Source: Nostoc sp. NIES-3756 (lineage in GTDB: Bacteria > Cyanobacteriota > Cyanobacteriia > Cyanobacteriales > Nostocaceae). From it: a stretch of 64,000 bases of DNA. Every line of letters starts with the position of its first letter. Position 1 is the first letter of the stretch. The notes beneath the pieces are model-generated. The model was not told the origin of the DNA. It did not search any database and saw nothing but the letters and a program-made list of their open reading frames with translations. The position numbers were made by a program, and so were the translations under genes. Location: positions 930,001 through 994,000 of the forward strand of contig NZ_AP017295.1 in the NCBI RefSeq assembly GCF_001548375.1. The letters run 5' to 3'. Below are positions 43,485-51,687 of this stretch, one piece after another.

Positions 43485-43712
43485 ATATCTCCTGATAAAG
43501 GGAGACCACTGATTTTAAGCCGTGACACCACAAGCTGTCCACTATTAAGAAAAATGGCGATCGCTCTTTATTTATAAGTAGAAAGACTAAATTAAACCTA
43601 ACTTGAGATGATCGGGTTTCGATTCCCTCCGCTTAACCCTCGTTTAGTCAGCTTATCGAGCATTGAGCGTAGTCGAAATGCGTCTTCTAAATAATTGTGT
43701 CCATCTACATTA

Positions 43713-43746
43713 ATGCGTAATTTATACTTAACTACAAATTACGCAT
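43713..43746. repeat. 11-bp inverted repeat near a radical-SAM gene end
   Basis: ATGCGTAATTT (43713-43723) pairs with AAATTACGCAT (43736-43746). It lies 18 bp after the radical-SAM stop on the minus strand; there is no strong T tract, so terminator function is uncertain. Confidence 0.55.
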
Positions 43747-43763
43747 CATTTGGTTCTTTTGAC

Positions 43764-45353
43764 TTAAACTTCTACCAATTGCTTATCTTTTGACTCAATT
43801 GGTGCGGATAATGCTACTTCTAAATCAGCACATCCCAGTCTTTCCTCTAAGATGTTCATCACTTCCCTGCCGAAGTCATTGGGGTTTTGCCGCCAAGCTT
43901 GCAAGCAGACTTCACCGAAGAAGGAACCAAGAGGTTCAGGGTTCCACAGGAGTTTTTTAGCCGTCCATGGCATCAAACTCATGGGATTGTACCCTGCTTT
44001 GAGGATACCTTCCTTTAAAGCATATTCTTCTAGATGGGTATGTGGCTGTAATCCAATAAAGAAAATCGCTGGTTCGACTTTATCAGCACCAAAGATTTTT
44101 TCTAGTTCGCGGTGATAGGCGATAGTTTGGCGGATAGTTTCGGGACGTTCATCAATGACGTTAAAGGAGTAATTGACGGAAACCAAATCGTTAAAACCAG
44201 CCGCTTTTAAATCTCGGCAGTTTTGCAAGACAGTCCGCAAGTTGTAACCCATCCGCATTTTACGGACAAGTTCTTGAGAACCACTGGTGATACCAATTTC
44301 AAAATAGTTCATTCCAGTTTTCGCCATCAACTCACATAATTCTGGTGTGAGGTTGTCGGCTCTGATGTATGCTGCCCAATGAATATCTTTCATGCCAGAA
44401 TCGACAATTTTCTGTAACAGTTCTACAGCATCATCGATAAACTTCCGCGCGGGGATGAATTGGGCATCGGTAAACCAGAAGTTGCGAATACCACGATTAT
44501 ATAGTTGGCGCATTTCCGCTACGACTTCATCGGCTGGGTTAATGCGTACCTGTTTACCTTCTACAACTGTATAGACGCAGTAACAGCAGTTGTGAGGACA
44601 ACCGCGCTTGGTTTGCACACCGATGTAAAAGTCTTGTTCTTGGAGGTAGTAGTTAAACTCCGGCCAGATGCTTTCGATATAGTCGTAGTTACAGGCAGTT
44701 TTTTCCAGTGGGGTTGGTTGTTCGTGAATTAAACGCTGGCGTGGTTTCGCTTCTCCCACTACATAGCAGCGTTCGTCCCGAAACTCTTTACCACCTAAGA
44801 ATTTTTCAAGTAAGGTTTCGCCTTCACCAACAGAAATAATAGTGCCTGTAGGCAAACTTTTACCCAGTTGTTCGTAGAATACGCTGACAGCACCACCACC
44901 CACAACGGCACGGGCATGAGGATGATATTGAGCAGCACGTTTTAAACCACGTTTAATCAGTCCCAAGTTACGCCATAACTCTACATAGTAGGCGATGAAG
45001 ATGCGTAAACCGCCCAGAGCGCCACGTAATTTAATTAGGGGATTTTTGGCGTAGTAAAATTCAAAAGCGTTTTGCAGAGGATTACCACCACGCCCACCAA
45101 CAGGGGCATAAATTTGAATATCCCGCCAAGAAAATACTAATAATGTGGGTTTAAATTCGTCTACACAACGATCTAGGGCGGAGGCGTAATCTAAAGGTGG
45201 GACTGTGCCTAAATCGAAAATGCGTTGTTCGATATGGGAAAAAATTTTGTGGACATGATCGCTCAGGTAAACAACCCCAATAGGAAAGATGGGGTTACAA
45301 GGAAGGCGAACATAGAGGATTCTATTTTCCATCGTGGGTGTTTTAACTTCCAT
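43764..45353 (-). CDS. B12-binding-type radical SAM protein
   Basis: A 529-residue protein. An N-terminal cobalamin-binding-like region ('YVRLPCNPIFPIGVVYLSDH', 'VVGGGAVSVFYEQLGKSL', 'ISVGEGETLLEKFLGG') precedes a radical SAM core with 'TKRGCPHNCCYCVY' (C-x3-C-x2-C) and 'FEIGITSGSQELVRKMRMGY'. It resembles the protein that I recall as the cyanobacterial 'photosystem II high-light acclimation radical SAM protein'. That name is uncertain. The reaction is not known. Confidence 0.75.
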   Translation of the reverse strand: MEVKTPTMENRILYVRLPCNPIFPIGVVYLSDHVHKIFSHIEQRIFDLGTVPPLDYASALDRCVDEFKPTLLVFSWRDIQIYAPVGGRGGNPLQNAFEFYYAKNPLIKLRGALGGLRIFIAYYVELWRNLGLIKRGLKRAAQYHPHARAVVGGGAVSVFYEQLGKSLPTGTIISVGEGETLLEKFLGGKEFRDERCYVVGEAKPRQRLIHEQPTPLEKTACNYDYIESIWPEFNYYLQEQDFYIGVQTKRGCPHNCCYCVYTVVEGKQVRINPADEVVAEMRQLYNRGIRNFWFTDAQFIPARKFIDDAVELLQKIVDSGMKDIHWAAYIRADNLTPELCELMAKTGMNYFEIGITSGSQELVRKMRMGYNLRTVLQNCRDLKAAGFNDLVSVNYSFNVIDERPETIRQTIAYHRELEKIFGADKVEPAIFFIGLQPHTHLEEYALKEGILKAGYNPMSLMPWTAKKLLWNPEPLGSFFGEVCLQAWRQNPNDFGREVMNILEERLGCADLEVALSAPIESKDKQLVEV

Positions 45354-45881
45354 CTTGCCGTGTACCGGGGAAATTCAATGGCCAAGTATGAGTTAATTTG
45401 AAGGGTTTATGGCAAGCTTGCTTGACATTTCAGCAGGCTATTGATAAACGAAGGGGCTTGGCTGCAAAGAAATATAGATTGGTTTTATGAAGAAAAAATT
45501 CATATATCTTTACCATAACATTGAGTTTATTACTTAAGCGATGATCCCTGCTGGCAAGTCTAAAAATAAATGAAATAAGAAATTTTCTGCCGATGTCAGC
45601 AATTTAATCATCATTATGGTTGATCCCTAGCTAGGCTAAAAACAGAATTTATTAATTAAATAAGTGAAAAGTTTGAAAAATTTATTTATTACTGTATAAT
45701 TTTAAGTACAGCAATTTTTTGTATAAAAATTTCATAACTTGAACATATCTTTAGATATAAATTTAGATATAAATAACGTAGAAATTTTCAGTTGGTAGTC
45801 GGAGTTACAGTAGATGGGGATCAGCAAGTGTTAACTTTGCAGATGTAATGTAAAATTGTGGCAACAAGCTCCTCAGCAGTT
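45354..45881 (+). other. Intergenic region before the DUF1830 gene
   Basis: About 500 bp, strongly AT-rich between 45640 and 45780, with repeated AGATATAAATTTAGATATAAAT (45752-45776; two copies of a TTAGATATAAA unit). It is flanked by divergent genes. No RNA gene was recognised, and no coding frame looks real. Confidence 0.45.
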
Positions 45882-46256
45882 ATGGCTCAAATACTAGACC
45901 CTCTACCACCTGAGCAATCAGGAAAAGTTCTCTGCTGCTACATTAATGCCACGAGCAAAATCCAGGTCGCTCGCATCACCAATATTCCTAATTGGTACTT
46001 TGAAAGGGTGGTCTTTCCTGGACAGCGCCTCGTGTTTGAAGCTCCTATAGAAGGGCAAATGGAAATCCATACAGGTATGATGGCAAGTGCAATTTTGTCA
46101 GATACCATTCCGTGCGATCGCTTGCTCTTGGACGAGCCTAGCAGCAGTGAATTTAATACAGACAGTGTAGTGACAGACCCTATTAGTACAAAATCAATTG
46201 TGCAAACAAATAATACAAAACCCTTAACAGTTGCTGGTTTAGCATCCGTTGAATAA
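45882..46256 (+). CDS. DUF1830 family protein
   Basis: A protein of 124 residues from ATG 45882 ('MAQILDPLPPEQSGKVLCCY'); an upstream in-frame GTG at 45858 would add eight. 'LCCYINATSKIQVARITNIP' and 'WYFERVVFPGQRLVFEAP' are the DUF1830 hallmark, a cyanobacterial family without a known function. The C-terminal 40 residues are polar and variable. It has its own strong terminator. Confidence 0.8.
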   Translation: MAQILDPLPPEQSGKVLCCYINATSKIQVARITNIPNWYFERVVFPGQRLVFEAPIEGQMEIHTGMMASAILSDTIPCDRLLLDEPSSSEFNTDSVVTDPISTKSIVQTNNTKPLTVAGLASVE

Positions 46257-46279
46257 AAAAACAATGTTTTTCAAAAATT

Positions 46280-46311
46280 AAAGGTTGCTGACTCCAGCAA
46301 CCTTTTTGTTT
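46280..46311 (+). terminator. Rho-independent terminator of the DUF1830 gene
   Basis: Perfect 11-bp stem AAAGGTTGCTG / CAGCAACCTTT with loop ACTC, followed by TTGTTT, 24 bp after the stop. Confidence 0.92.
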
Positions 46312-46314
46312 ATT

Positions 46315-46412
46315 TGGTCATTAGTCATTAGTCCATAGTCCACAGTTTTCCCCTTTCTCCCTCATCTCCCCCTACTCCCTCATCTCCCCCACTCACTACT
46401 CCCCACTCCCAC
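46315..46412. repeat. Heptamer and CTCCCTCAT repeat block
   Basis: TGGTCATTAGTCATTAG, then CTCCCTCATCTCCC and CCACTC units; fills the gap between the DUF1830 terminator and the DUF4079 gene. Confidence 0.8.
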
Positions 46413-46426
46413 TACAATAAATATTT

Positions 46427-46879
46427 ATGCACCTACCTTCATTTATTTGGCTGTGGAAAATAGCTGCGTGGTCGATGGGGTTGTCACTAATGGCTTATTT
46501 GCTATTAGCACTCACCGGTTTTTTGATGTGGCGGATGAGAAATTCTCTATCTATTCCTGGTTTTTTGGTATCGCGCTCCCAACTGATAACCTTACACTTG
46601 GTTATGGGTATCAGCATGGTGAGCTTAGTTGTGCTGTTGCTGGCAATTGGGATTGTTGGCACTTTGGGACATTTTGGCTCTTTAGGTCATTCCTCGCATT
46701 TGTGGGCGGGAATTATTGTAGTCGCCTTGGTTATGTTGTCTGCTTTCAGCGCCACACAAATTAGTGCTGGAAAACCTTGGGCTAGGTCTTTACATGTAAC
46801 CTTGAATATAATTTTGTTTACGGGTTTCGCTTGGGTATCACTCACTGGTTGGAGCGTAGTACAAAAGTATTTACCATAA
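46427..46879 (+). CDS. DUF4079 family membrane protein
   Basis: A 150-residue protein with four transmembrane helices. The His residues in or near helices ('ITLHLVMGIS', 'LGHSSHLWAGI', 'SLHVTLNIILF') resemble cytochrome b561-like bundles, and the pattern fits DUF4079 of cyanobacteria and plastids. Haem binding is inference only. The gene stands on the same strand as the VapBC-like pair that follows. Confidence 0.7.
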   Translation: MHLPSFIWLWKIAAWSMGLSLMAYLLLALTGFLMWRMRNSLSIPGFLVSRSQLITLHLVMGISMVSLVVLLLAIGIVGTLGHFGSLGHSSHLWAGIIVVALVMLSAFSATQISAGKPWARSLHVTLNIILFTGFAWVSLTGWSVVQKYLP

Positions 46880-46941
46880 AGACATGAAGCGATCGCTACA
46901 ACGCATCGTCAACCAAATAATCATCATTAGGATTTTAGTTA

Positions 46942-47187
46942 ATGAGCCTATCACTGCAACAAATGCTAAATGAGATTGACCAACTCACCCCAGAAGAACA
47001 ATTGACGGTGATGGGGTATCTAGTAGAACGGATGAAACAGTACGTTCTTCCAGTAAAGAGAAAACGTAAATGGAGTGAATTAAAGGGTATGGTTTCTTAT
47101 CCTTTATTTGGTGAAGATGATCAAGACTGGGTTTCTCGGACTAGAGAAGAAGGCGGTAAGCATCGGGAAGATTTATTACAAGAGTAA
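46942..47187 (+). CDS. Antitoxin-like small protein of a VapBC-type pair
   Basis: An 81-residue protein, 2 bp before the PIN-domain gene on the same strand. 'LQQMLNEIDQLTPEEQLTVMGYLVERM' (in parts: EIDQLTPEEQLTVMGYLVE) is typical of the small helical antitoxins of cyanobacterial PIN systems (DUF2281-like pattern), and the C-terminus 'DWVSRTREEGGKHREDLL' is charged, as expected for the toxin-binding part. No classical AbrB or MetJ DNA-binding motif is obvious. Confidence 0.7.
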   Translation: MSLSLQQMLNEIDQLTPEEQLTVMGYLVERMKQYVLPVKRKRKWSELKGMVSYPLFGEDDQDWVSRTREEGGKHREDLLQE

Positions 47188-47189
47188 TA

Positions 47190-47633
47190 ATGCAAATTAG
47201 TGAAGCATTAGCAGGCGTTTCACGTATATTTATTGATACAGCACCTGTAATCTATTTTGTGGAGCGCAATCAGCAATTCATTAATTTAGTAGACCCAATT
47301 TTTGAAAGATTGGAAACTGATATTCAAGCGGTAGTCTTGCCGATAACCTTATCCGAATGTTTGGTGGGTGCTATGCGTTCGGGTTTAGGAGATTTAGAAG
47401 CAGCTTTTATCGATGTGTTGCTCAGTAATGAGGTAGTTTTTGTAGATATTAATGCTGTGATCGCAAAAAATGCTGCCAACATACGGATGCGTTACAATCT
47501 TCAGTTGCCTGATGCTTTACAAGTGGCGATCGCTTTAACGAGTAACTGTGATGCCTTTTTGACTAATGATGTGACTTTAAAGCGAGTTACAGAGTTGAAA
47601 ATTATAGTGGTAAGAGAGTTAGAGTTAGGTTAG
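47190..47633 (+). CDS. PIN-domain ribonuclease toxin (VapC-like)
   Basis: A 147-residue PIN protein. Acidic active-site residues are visible: Asp16 ('FIDTAPVIYF'), Glu56 ('LSECLVG'), Asp108 ('LPDALQVA') and Asp127 ('FLTNDV'). Together with the antitoxin-like gene 2 bp upstream this is a type II toxin-antitoxin module. VapC toxins cut tRNA or rRNA; the target of this one is unknown. Confidence 0.88.
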   Translation: MQISEALAGVSRIFIDTAPVIYFVERNQQFINLVDPIFERLETDIQAVVLPITLSECLVGAMRSGLGDLEAAFIDVLLSNEVVFVDINAVIAKNAANIRMRYNLQLPDALQVAIALTSNCDAFLTNDVTLKRVTELKIIVVRELELG

Positions 47634-47704
47634 AGCGATCTCCACCCCCTATTCCCCACTTCCCAGTTAGACTAAATTTAAAAGCCCATCAGCATAATTC
47701 AGCC

Positions 47705-48265
47705 GTGACAGCAAATTTAGTCGATAATTCAACTTCAGTTTTTCGCTTATCGCCCCTAATTCGGATTACTCTTTTAAGTCTGTACATAGCACTGACAGTT
47801 CCCTTACCTTTCTTAGCCGAGGTGACAAAAGCACCTACACCACCTGCTTTGTTATGGATGGGAATTAGCATCGGTTTCGTTGGCTTGTATGCAGTGCTGA
47901 CAGAACGAGTAGTTGTAGATGAGCAAGGAATACAGGTAACTTACCCAGGTTGGGTTCCTAAATTTTTCCGCAAGGGTTGGTCTTTACCTTGGAAAGAAGT
48001 AAAACAGATTAAGCCGCGCTCCACTGGTCAGGGAGGGCTAGTTTATTATTTTCTCAGTCATGATGGTAAAGCTTATTTGCTCCCGATGCGGGTAGCTGGA
48101 TTTGCCCGTTTGGTGAATATCGTGCAAACCAAAACGGGAATAGACACCACAGATATTCGCCCTTTGGCGCAGCCGTGGATGTATCTGATTTTGTTAGGTT
48201 TTACAGGATTACTACTTTTAGTGGATGCTTGGACGATCGCCACAGCCATAGGAATTGGGAATTAG
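47705..48265 (+). CDS. Membrane protein with a PH-like domain
   Basis: A 186-residue protein starting with GTG. Two transmembrane helices near the N-terminus ('ITLLSLYIALTVPLPFL', 'LLWMGISIGFVGLYAVL') are followed by a beta-rich stretch ('RVVVDEQGIQVTYPG', 'WSLPWKEVKQIKPRS', 'GLVYYFLSHDGKAYLLPM') that recalls bacterial PH domains, then a C-terminal helix. I do not recognise a named cyanobacterial family. No operon partner is certain. Confidence 0.6.
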   Translation: MTANLVDNSTSVFRLSPLIRITLLSLYIALTVPLPFLAEVTKAPTPPALLWMGISIGFVGLYAVLTERVVVDEQGIQVTYPGWVPKFFRKGWSLPWKEVKQIKPRSTGQGGLVYYFLSHDGKAYLLPMRVAGFARLVNIVQTKTGIDTTDIRPLAQPWMYLILLGFTGLLLLVDAWTIATAIGIGN

Positions 48266-48345
48266 GCACTGGGGATTGGGGAAAAGGTTAAAGGCGAAAG
48301 GAAAGAACTTCAGCCCTTTACCTCTTCCCTTTTCCCTTTAAGATA

Positions 48346-48381
48346 ACTATGGACTATGGACTAATGACTAATGACTAATGA
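48346..48381. repeat. ATGACTA heptamers at an ABC ATPase start
   Basis: GGACTAT and ATGACTA units run directly into ATG 48378, the ABC ATPase start codon. Confidence 0.8.
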
Positions 48382-49133
48382 CACCTCTATTACGGCTAGA
48401 ACAAGTTAATCTGTATGCCAAGCTAAAAACCCAACTTCAGGGATACCCTATATTGCGGGATATCTCTTTTGATGTTTCTGTAGGCGATCGCTTGGCAATT
48501 ATTGGCCCTTCAGGCGCTGGTAAAACTTCCCTGTTACGTCTGATAAACCGTCTATCTGAACCTACTAGCGGCAAAATATTTCTAGAAAACAAAGAGTATC
48601 ACCAAATCCCGGTGGCTCAGTTACGCCAAGTGGTGACACTGGTATTACAGGAACCAAAATTGCTGGGGATGACAGTCCAGCAAGCCTTGGCTTATCCTTT
48701 AGTTGTGCGCAGTTTGCCCAAAGAGACAATTCAACAGCGAGTCAGTCAGTGGACAGAACAACTGCAAATTCCTAATGATTGGTTGGGGCGCACCGAATTA
48801 CAACTTTCGGTAGGACAAAAACAGCTCGTAGCGATCGCTCGTGCTTTAGTCATTCAACCGAAAATTCTCATGTTGGATGAGCCAACCTCTAATTTAGATA
48901 TTGGTATAGCCTCCCATCTCATGCAAGCCCTAACCCAGCTAACTCAAACTCATCAAAGTACAGTTTTGATGGTAAATAGCCAACTAGACCTAGCTAAGAT
49001 GTTTTGTAATCGAATTTTGTATTTACACCAAGGATGTTTATTAGTAAATCAAGCACCTTCTGAAATTGACTGGCTTGACTTGCAACAGAGGCTGATGCAC
49101 GCCCAAAACCAAGCCAATGAAGAATGGAACTAA
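48378..49133 (+). CDS. Lone ABC transporter ATP-binding protein
   Basis: A 251-residue ABC ATPase. Walker A is 'GPSGAGKTSLL', Q-loop 'VLQEPKLL', signature 'LSVGQKQ' (changed from LSGGQ), Walker B 'ILMLDEPTS' and D-loop 'SNLD'. The H-loop position reads 'VLMVNSQLDL', without the usual His. No permease gene adjoins, so its partner is encoded elsewhere or it is an orphan. FetA/phosphate-type ATPases are the nearest by eye. The start codon is the last unit of a heptamer repeat. Confidence 0.85.
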   Translation: MTPLLRLEQVNLYAKLKTQLQGYPILRDISFDVSVGDRLAIIGPSGAGKTSLLRLINRLSEPTSGKIFLENKEYHQIPVAQLRQVVTLVLQEPKLLGMTVQQALAYPLVVRSLPKETIQQRVSQWTEQLQIPNDWLGRTELQLSVGQKQLVAIARALVIQPKILMLDEPTSNLDIGIASHLMQALTQLTQTHQSTVLMVNSQLDLAKMFCNRILYLHQGCLLVNQAPSEIDWLDLQQRLMHAQNQANEEWN

Positions 49134-49172
49134 GTCATTAGTTAATAGTCCATAGTCATTAGTCATGAGTGC
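49133..49172. repeat. AGTCATT heptamers after the ABC ATPase
   Basis: Units of AGTCATT and AGTTAAT start at the stop codon (TAA shared) of the ABC ATPase gene, followed by a GC-rich GCGGTAGCGGGGCG segment. Confidence 0.75.
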
Positions 49173-49252
49173 TGGAGCGCGGTAGCGGGGCGATGAGCAG
49201 CGTGCGGAGTAATAAGTTCCTTGTGCTTACTACCTCCTGCCTCCTGGCTCCT

Positions 49253-50023
49253 CTACACCCTCTGTCCACTCAGGGTTGAACGTTGATTGCTAAATCTCTC
49301 TTTTGTTAACTTTACTTGTGTTTGGGGAAGATTAGCATTTAAAATTTCCATGTTGAATCGGTATCCAACGTTACGGATAGTTTGAATGAGACTAGGCTGG
49401 CGGGGATCAAGCTCAACTTTCTTGCGTAACGATAACACATGAGTGTCAATGGTACGCGGATTGTCGATGGCATCAGGCCAAGCGCGACGCAACAATTCAG
49501 ACCGACTTAAGGGTACTCCCCCAGCTTGTGCCAAAACATACAGTAAACTAAATTCCTGCGGAGTAAGGTCAATAAACTCTCCTTGGAATCTTACACGGCG
49601 CTGAACTAGGTCAATTTGCAAAGTCCCATAATCCAGATAAGCAGGTGCGCTAGGTGTACGCTTACGGCGAATTAGTGCCTCTACTCTGGCCAAGAACTCC
49701 TGCATCCCGAAAGGTTTGCTCAAGTAATCATCAGCTCCTGCTTTTAAACCAGCAACAATATCCGCCTCATTTGTACGGGCAGATAACATGAGAATTAACG
49801 GCTGTTGCTGACGATGCAGCCAACGGCAAAATTCAATACCGTCACCATCTGGTAAATCAGCGTCCAGAATAACTAGAGTTGGCTGATGGCTCAAAAAGGC
49901 TTCTCTTGCTTGATATATGCTGGCAGCTTGATGGACACGATATTCCAATTGTTGCAAGTGCCAACCCAGCAACGACCTCAGATGGGGATTCCCCTCAACG
50001 ATTTCAATACAAACCGAACCCAC
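49253..50023 (-). CDS. nrrA: OmpR-type response regulator, probably NrrA
   Basis: A 256-residue regulator with GTG start. The receiver domain carries 'EIVEGNPHLRSLLGWHLQQ', phospho-Asp54 ('VILDADLPDGDG'), 'LMLSARTNEADIV' and Lys in 'DDYLSKPF'. The acidic pair is reduced to a single Glu followed by Gly/Asn. The C-terminal winged helix has 'FIDLTPQEFSLLYVLAQAGG' and 'IDTHVLSLRKKVE'. In heterocystous cyanobacteria NrrA is the nitrogen-responsive regulator acting on hetR and glycogen breakdown genes. The identification rests on sequence memory and on the NtcA promoter at 50057-50098. Confidence 0.75.
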   Translation of the reverse strand: MGSVCIEIVEGNPHLRSLLGWHLQQLEYRVHQAASIYQAREAFLSHQPTLVILDADLPDGDGIEFCRWLHRQQQPLILMLSARTNEADIVAGLKAGADDYLSKPFGMQEFLARVEALIRRKRTPSAPAYLDYGTLQIDLVQRRVRFQGEFIDLTPQEFSLLYVLAQAGGVPLSRSELLRRAWPDAIDNPRTIDTHVLSLRKKVELDPRQPSLIQTIRNVGYRFNMEILNANLPQTQVKLTKERFSNQRSTLSGQRV

Positions 50024-50056
50024 AGCGGCTAGACCCCTTAGCGTCGATAGAATTTC

Positions 50057-50098
50057 AAAGTAACAAGCCCATGCTCAAGGTTTTGTAGTCTTTGTTAC
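50057..50098 (-). promoter_or_regulatory. NtcA-activated promoter of the NrrA-like gene
   Basis: On the minus strand GTAACAAAGACTAC is a perfect GTA-N8-TAC NtcA box (50085-50098). Exactly 22 bp later is TACTTT (50057-50062), which fits the -10 consensus TA-N3-T. That is the class II NtcA layout, with the box near -41. The gene start is 34 bp downstream of the -10 box. Confidence 0.8.
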
Positions 50099-50556
50099 TT
50101 CAGGCGCATTTACCTTTACGTTTTTTTATAACTTATGTTGGCAAAATGTTGAGTTTATGCGTTGCCCAGCCTTTAGTTGATAATTTTATTAAATTTTTGT
50201 TATAGTTATTAAAAGTTATTTTAAATAAATGATTTTCGCTTACAATCAAGCAAAGTGCTGACACAATTTCAGCTACAACACTCTCTCAAAATATCTTTGC
50301 TTGAATCTCTTGTAATTCAGTTGAAGGCTGTATCTTTTGATCTAGTTAAGGGTTTTTCTGCAAAAAGTATAAAAATAGCCTAACGACTGATCTTATTACC
50401 CGTTTTCTGGAATAAAATCTAACTGTATTGTAGCTGCTGGAGAAAGCATTAAAAGTGACCACACAGAATTGCATCTGAAATTGAAGCAGAAATTACCCTT
50501 CACATTTCAGCCCGAATCATTTACAATTCTCATTCCAAAGAGATCAATCAGCAGTT
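50099..50556. other. Divergent region upstream of the NrrA-like gene
   Basis: About 460 bp, AT-rich, with no convincing coding frame; a frame at 50469-50693 overlaps the next gene and looks like a shadow. Further promoter elements for both divergent genes are expected here. No repeat is present. Confidence 0.4.
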
Positions 50557-50799
50557 ATGCTCCAAGACACACAAACAATCCGCTATTACCAACGAATTAC
50601 CGATGCCTTCGTCGAGTTGTGGAATCGCGGTTATCGCACGGAAGAAATGCGGATGTATTTGGACGGTTATCTAGCCGCACTGCGACACAGTAACGTTATT
50701 GAACCTTATCTGATTCATCGTTTAGAGGAGGAGGCTAGCCGCTACTTATACGATGCTTCAAATTTTATGAAGACAGAGCCACAACCTGACTACCACTAA
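50557..50799 (+). CDS. Small conserved cyanobacterial protein (DUF6761-like)
   Basis: An 80-residue helical protein: 'TIRYYQRITDAFVELWNRGY', 'RTEEMRMYLDGYLAALRHSN', 'YLIHRLEEEASRYLYD'. I recall this as a strongly conserved cyanobacterial protein of unknown function, probably DUF6761; the number is from memory. It has many aromatic and Arg residues and no membrane segment. It is divergent from the NrrA-like gene. Confidence 0.75.
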   Translation: MLQDTQTIRYYQRITDAFVELWNRGYRTEEMRMYLDGYLAALRHSNVIEPYLIHRLEEEASRYLYDASNFMKTEPQPDYH

Positions 50800-51106
50800 G
50801 TAGTAGTGACAGTTTTCTCTAATGCACGCAGATGATTATAACACATTATCTGCAAGGGTCAAGCGCCAAAATGGCGGAGATTTTGGGAAATGCAGTACTT
50901 CTGTAGATTGATGTAATTTGCTAGTTATCTATTAAAAAGCAGTGATAGGCAATAGGTAATTGGTAAAGCTTTTTCTCTCAATTACCTATGACCTATGACT
51001 GAATCTCGAAATTACATCTACATAACTAGCAACCTGGATGATGAATAATCCAGGCTTACGGGAGAATATCCTAAAGCGTTGCTCTGTGAATTACAAAAGA
51101 TTTACA
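50800..51106. other. Intergenic region with an inverted TAGGTAAT repeat
   Basis: Contains 50941-50999, where AGGCAATAGGTAATTGG faces AATTACCTATGACC across a TTTTTCTC centre. It is of the same family as 39474-39534. Convergent genes end on both sides, so it may act in termination. Confidence 0.6.
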
Positions 51107-51544
51107 TTATTTTGCCCTAGCACAACCTTCTAAAACCCTATTACCTGAAATGTAAACTGCGGAGTAAGGGTATCTGGTATCAGACATACCATCACTACAG
51201 GAACCTTTTCTAATCACTAGTGTGTTAATCACGTTGTTACTCCCCCTTAAGCGATACACCCTGACTACATCGGCTGGTCGTCCTGAGGCTGTTATGGGTG
51301 CAACATAAGGAAAGTTTTGACGGGACTCAGGTGTAGAATAGGTGATTCCTTTGCGACCAATTGTTACGTTCCAAAATGGTTCTGTACCATTGACGATTAA
51401 TTCTTCACCACCTCTATTAGTCGCTTGAGAAATTAAAAACTTACTGTTAGAAGATTGGCTGGGTGTATTGGCATTGCTGGGATAACTGAGCATTAAACTT
51501 GCGGTAATTCCAGCTAAAAATATAGACGAAATTCTTGTATTCAT
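51107..51544 (-). CDS. Secreted COG3650-like protein
   Basis: A 145-residue protein with a signal peptide (residues 1-25, 'LSYPSNA'). 'GTEPFWNVTIGRKGITYSTP' and 'VIRKGSCSDGMSDTRYPYSA' match the COG3650-type periplasmic domain found near HslJ/META proteins. It has two cysteines, possibly a disulfide. No function is established. It is downstream of mraY on the same strand, with the mraY terminator between. Confidence 0.7.
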   Translation of the reverse strand: MNTRISSIFLAGITASLMLSYPSNANTPSQSSNSKFLISQATNRGGEELIVNGTEPFWNVTIGRKGITYSTPESRQNFPYVAPITASGRPADVVRVYRLRGSNNVINTLVIRKGSCSDGMSDTRYPYSAVYISGNRVLEGCARAK

Positions 51545-51626
51545 TGCGTTCTAATTAAATGTAGTAGTAAGTTCAGTGTTTTTTAACTACAACATTCACA
51601 AGATGTTTTCCGTATTTGAGGACTGA

Positions 51627-51662
51627 CAAAAAAACAACCCTCTGCATATGCAAAGGATTGTT
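51627..51662 (-). terminator. Rho-independent terminator of mraY
   Basis: On the minus strand AACAATCCTTTGCA faces TGCAGAGGGTTGTT (G-U pairs allowed) and is followed by TTTTTTTG. Confidence 0.85.
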
Positions 51663-51687
51663 TTTTGTTACTAGATTTGTGGACGTT

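Noticed and set aside
45354..45857. Possible small RNA gene in the AT-rich gap
   Set aside because: No stable hairpin or promoter/terminator pair could be recognised by eye.
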